In this document: piece after piece, positions 61,571 through 64,000 of the stretch | Position numbering within the stretch: the stretch's first letter is position 1 | How the letters are laid out: every line of letters starts with the position of its first letter | Assembly: GCA_002067865.1 (NCBI GenBank) | Contig: MVRC01000012.1 | Coordinates: 219,395-283,394 of the forward strand | Direction: 5' to 3' | Length of the DNA stretch: 64,000 nucleotides | Source: Methanomassiliicoccales archaeon PtaU1.Bin124 | GTDB taxonomy: Archaea > Thermoplasmatota > Thermoplasmata > Methanomassiliicoccales > UBA472 | Notes under the pieces: generated by a model | Told to the model about the DNA's origin: nothing | Seen by the model: the letters and a program-made list of their open reading frames with translations, nothing else | Database searches by the model: none | Program-made: the position numbers and the translations under genes

Positions 61571-62635
61571 CTAGAACTTGCTGGGGGAGTGCGAGTAGGC
61601 GGCGATCTGCCGCTGCGTGAACTCCCTCATGTCCGCCTTGGCCTGATGCCGCTTGTACCAGGCGACCGTCAGGGCGACCCCTTGGCGTACATCCAGTCTC
61701 GGGGCCCAGCCCAGCCTGATGTTCGCCTTGGTGCTGTCCAGGCGCAAACAGTTCGCCTCGTGCACGGCGTTCTTCTCGGACACGTCCTCCCAACCGCCGG
61801 AGCCCCAGGCCTGGACCACATCATCGACCAGCTGGCCTACGGTGTACTTCGAGACCATCGGTCCGAAGTTCCACGCCTCGGAATATTGTTTCGGATCGTC
61901 GTGCAGCTTCATGCCGAGAAGCAGGTAGCCGTACAATGGTTCCAGCACGTGCTGCCACGGCCTGACGGCGTATGGGTTGCGCACCTTGACCTTCTCCCCA
62001 TTGGACAGCGCGCGAATGCAGTCTGGCACGATGCGGTCCTCGGCCCAGTCCCCCCCGCCGATGACGTTCCCTGCCCTGGCGGTGGCCAGGCCGCATGAGC
62101 TGTCGTTGAAGAACGATCGCCTGAAGGAAGAGACGACCAGTTCGGCCGCCCCCTTGCTGGCGCTGTACGGGTCATGACCGCCCATGGGGTCCGATTCCCT
62201 GTAGGCATGGGTCCATTCCAGGTTCTCGTAGCACTTATCGCTGGTGACGATGACGCAGGACCGGACCGAACCGACCGTTCGAATGGCATCCAGCACGTTA
62301 GCTGTACCGATGACGTTCGTCTCGAAGGTGCCGACAGGATCGCGGTAGGAGCGTCGGACCAATGGCTGGGCGGCCAAATGGAAGACGTGCTCCGGCCTTT
62401 CCTCCTGGACGATCTTCAAGATCCTTTCCTTGTCGCGCACGTCGGCGATGACGCTCTTGCATGAACCGGAAACATTGGCCGCCTCGAACAGCGACGGCTC
62501 GGTGTCTGGTGCCAGGCCGAGACCGATCACATCGGCGCCCAGCTCTTGCAGCCATAGGGTGAGCCAGCCGCCCTTGAAGCCGGTATGGCCGGTGACCAGG
62601 ACCTTCTTCCCCCGGTAGGCCTGCTCCAGCTCCAT
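61571..62635 (-). CDS. rfbG: CDP-glucose 4,6-dehydratase
   Basis: 354 residues. VTGHTGFKGGWLTLWL is the distinctive opening of CDP-glucose dehydratases, followed by HLAAQPLVRRSYRDPV, VTSDKCYEN and DPYSASKGAAELV (Tyr-x3-Lys), with RAGNVIGGGDWAEDRIVPD. It makes CDP-4-keto-6-deoxyglucose, the substrate of RfbH. ATG 62635 begins one base after the stop of the cytidylyltransferase gene, so they are one operon. Confidence 0.95.
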   Translation of the reverse strand: MELEQAYRGKKVLVTGHTGFKGGWLTLWLQELGADVIGLGLAPDTEPSLFEAANVSGSCKSVIADVRDKERILKIVQEERPEHVFHLAAQPLVRRSYRDPVGTFETNVIGTANVLDAIRTVGSVRSCVIVTSDKCYENLEWTHAYRESDPMGGHDPYSASKGAAELVVSSFRRSFFNDSSCGLATARAGNVIGGGDWAEDRIVPDCIRALSNGEKVKVRNPYAVRPWQHVLEPLYGYLLLGMKLHDDPKQYSEAWNFGPMVSKYTVGQLVDDVVQAWGSGGWEDVSEKNAVHEANCLRLDSTKANIRLGWAPRLDVRQGVALTVAWYKRHQAKADMREFTQRQIAAYSHSPSKF

Positions 62636-62636
62636 C

Positions 62637-63407
62637 TCACCACATCTTCCAGGGGGCCTGGTTCTTAGTCCACAGCCCTTCCAGGTAGTTCTTGTCACGC
62701 AGCGTGTCCATCGGCGCCCAGAAGCCGTCATGCCTGTATGCGGAGAGCTGACCTTCCTGGGCCAGGGTCTCCAACGGCTTCCTTTCCCAGATGGTGCTGT
62801 CCCCGTCGATGAGGTCGAACACCTCCGGCTCTAGGACGAAGAAGCCGCCGTTCACATAATCGCCGTCCCCCTTGGGCTTTTCGATGAAGTCCTTCACCGA
62901 TCCATCGCTGGACATGTTCAAAGCCCCGAATCGTCCGGCGGGACGGATGGCCGTGAGGGTGGCGAGCTTCTTCTTTTTCTTGTGGAACTTGACCAGGTCG
63001 TTGATGTCGACGTTGGATACGCCATCGCCATAGGTGAGCATGAACCTCTCATCGCCGACATACTTCTGCACCCGTTTGATGCGGCCGCCGGTCATGGTCT
63101 CATCGCCGGTGTCGACCAGCGTCACCTTCCACGGCTCGGCCTCGTTCTTGTGGATCTCGACCTTGTTGTTCTGCAGGTCCACAGTGATGTCGGACATGTG
63201 GTAGAAGTAGTTGGTGAAGTACTCCTTGATCATGTAGCCCTTGTATCCCAGGCAGATGACGAAGTCGTTGTAGCCGTAGTGGGAATAGATCTTCATGATG
63301 TGCCAGAGTATCGGCATTCCGCCGATCTCCACCATCGGCTTGGGCCTTACGACCGTCTCTTCGCTGAGGCGAGTGCCCATGCCGCCGGCCAGAATGACAA
63401 CCTTCAT
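62637..63407 (-). CDS. rfbF: Glucose-1-phosphate cytidylyltransferase
   Basis: 256 residues. [21 protein letters not shown] is the CTP-binding motif with its Lys (written here as its two parts, [11 protein letters not shown] and RPKPM), then [20 protein letters not shown] and [14 protein letters not shown], all typical of RfbF. It makes CDP-glucose from CTP and glucose 1-phosphate. ATG 63407 is the start because the motif follows at once. It is the first enzyme of the CDP-sugar route and leads the operon after the DegT gene 67 bases upstream. Confidence 0.95.
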   Translation of the reverse strand: MKVVILAGGMGTRLSEETVVRPKPMVEIGGMPILWHIMKIYSHYGYNDFVICLGYKGYMIKEYFTNYFYHMSDITVDLQNNKVEIHKNEAEPWKVTLVDTGDETMTGGRIKRVQKYVGDERFMLTYGDGVSNVDINDLVKFHKKKKKLATLTAIRPAGRFGALNMSSDGSVKDFIEKPKGDGDYVNGGFFVLEPEVFDLIDGDSTIWERKPLETLAQEGQLSAYRHDGFWAPMDTLRDKNYLEGLWTKNQAPWKMW

Positions 63408-63474
63408 CGCGTGACCTTCCGCTGGATATGGGCGTTGTGGCATATATCCCTTTTTTACACTTGTTGGTTCGGGA

Positions 63475-64000
63475 TCACTTCACGAGCTTCTTGATGGTCT
63501 CGGCCACGCGCTTCACCTGGTCGTTGGTGAGCGAGGGGTAGATGGGCAGGGACATCAGGGTGCTGGAGGACCTCTCCGCCACCGGGTAATCTCCCTCTTT
63601 GAAACCGCGCACGTCCTTGTACGCCGGCTGGAGATGGATGGGGACGGGGTAGTGCACGGCGGTATCGATCCCCGCCTCGGACAGCTTGGCCGCCAGCTGG
63701 TCCCTTCCCTTGACCTTGATGGCATAGAGGTGATAGACCGGGGTCTTCTTCTTGTCCGGCGAGGGCGGGACCATGACACCATCGGTCCCTTTCAGCAGCT
63801 TGGTGTAGAGCTTGGCAATCTCCCTGCGGCGGTCGTTCCATTGGTCCAGGTGGCGCAACTGGATGCGTCCGATGGCGGCGTTGCAGGTGTTGAGCCTGGA
63901 GGTATAACCGACCACATCGTGCAGATAGCGGGAGACGCGGCCGCAGTCGCGCAGCTTCGCGACATCCTTAGCCAGCTTTTCATCGTTGGTGGTGACCATG
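63475..64000 (-). CDS. DegT/DnrJ/EryC1/StrS aminotransferase, C-terminal part (cut by window edge)
   Basis: The last 175 residues of a DegT-type PLP enzyme: [18 protein letters not shown], then [21 protein letters not shown] (typical subdomain contacts) and [16 protein letters not shown], with the C-terminal helix [10 protein letters not shown]. The catalytic Lys half lies outside the window, so the product is unknown: it could aminate a keto-sugar of the CDP, GDP or dTDP series. The operon probably starts beyond 64000, or this gene is its upstream member. Confidence 0.88.
   Translation of the reverse strand, partial: MVTTNDEKLAKDVAKLRDCGRVSRYLHDVVGYTSRLNTCNAAIGRIQLRHLDQWNDRRREIAKLYTKLLKGTDGVMVPPSPDKKKTPVYHLYAIKVKGRDQLAAKLSEAGIDTAVHYPVPIHLQPAYKDVRGFKEGDYPVAERSSSTLMSLPIYPSLTNDQVKRVAETIKKLVK

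Overview
The window looks like a piece of a GC-rich euryarchaeal chromosome, most plausibly Thermoplasmatota near Methanomassiliicoccales; the genus is inference. Evidence: archaeal promoters (TATA-like boxes about 26 bases before start codons, hence many leaderless starts), GGTG-type ribosome sites, and archaeal families (TrmB regulator, archaeal SepF, DUF835, PUA protein, RtcB, a tRNA-His without encoded CCA). Genes are densely packed with no gene-free stretch over 300 bases. No transposase, CRISPR array, rRNA or intein was seen.

Layout. 1-5.7 kb is a strikingly AT-rich island of surface-glycan genes: a truncated ORF, a GT4 glycosyltransferase, a flippase, an asparagine-synthase-like protein and a GT2 glycosyltransferase inside which base composition returns to the GC-rich norm. 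5.9-17.6 kb is mixed: a zinc-ribbon/transglutaminase membrane protein, regulators, an ABC-2 permease, a paralogous pair of unknown proteins (one broken by two apparent frameshifts), an aminotransferase, an AbiE-like toxin-antitoxin pair with a multi-dyad operator, LOG and EamA genes. 17.8-30 kb holds a hybrid sensor kinase, a second flippase and glycosyltransferase, a degenerate NodB-like protein with two co-operonic membrane proteins, MscS, PUA, metallo-beta-lactamase-fold and ABC ATPase genes and a DUF1616 protein.

30-38 kb makes and uses nucleotide sugars: GDP-mannose 4,6-dehydratase and a GDP-fucose-synthase-like enzyme, then RmlA, RmlC and RmlB, then an operon of GT2, GT-C and a membrane-anchored protein. 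38-53 kb carries a BlaI-like repressor with a membrane zinc protease, another regulator, SepF, an HD phosphohydrolase, a multi-PAS kinase, RtcB, two tandem 7TM-DUF835 proteins, a 1,175-residue beta-helix surface protein and tRNA-His. 53-64 kb has an ArsR-like regulator facing a tiny ORF, an FkbM methyltransferase, a CPBP protease, and a leftward operon (HAD phosphatase, reductase, TPP enzyme, NeuB-like synthase, RfbH, RfbG, RfbF, DegT aminotransferase).

How it fits together. Three activated-sugar routes (GDP-fucose type, dTDP-4-keto-6-deoxyhexose and CDP-3,6-dideoxyhexose) sit with two flippases and several glycosyltransferases, so the window is largely a cell-surface or protein glycosylation locus. 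The most interesting part is the CDP branch: RfbF-RfbG-RfbH followed by a YerE-like TPP enzyme and a reductase matches the logic of yersiniose (branched-chain dideoxy sugar) synthesis, here with a NeuB-family synthase embedded. A second candidate system is the BlaI/protease pair, whose putative operator TACTA-N7-TAGTA recurs in front of a possible small structured transcript downstream of the protease gene.
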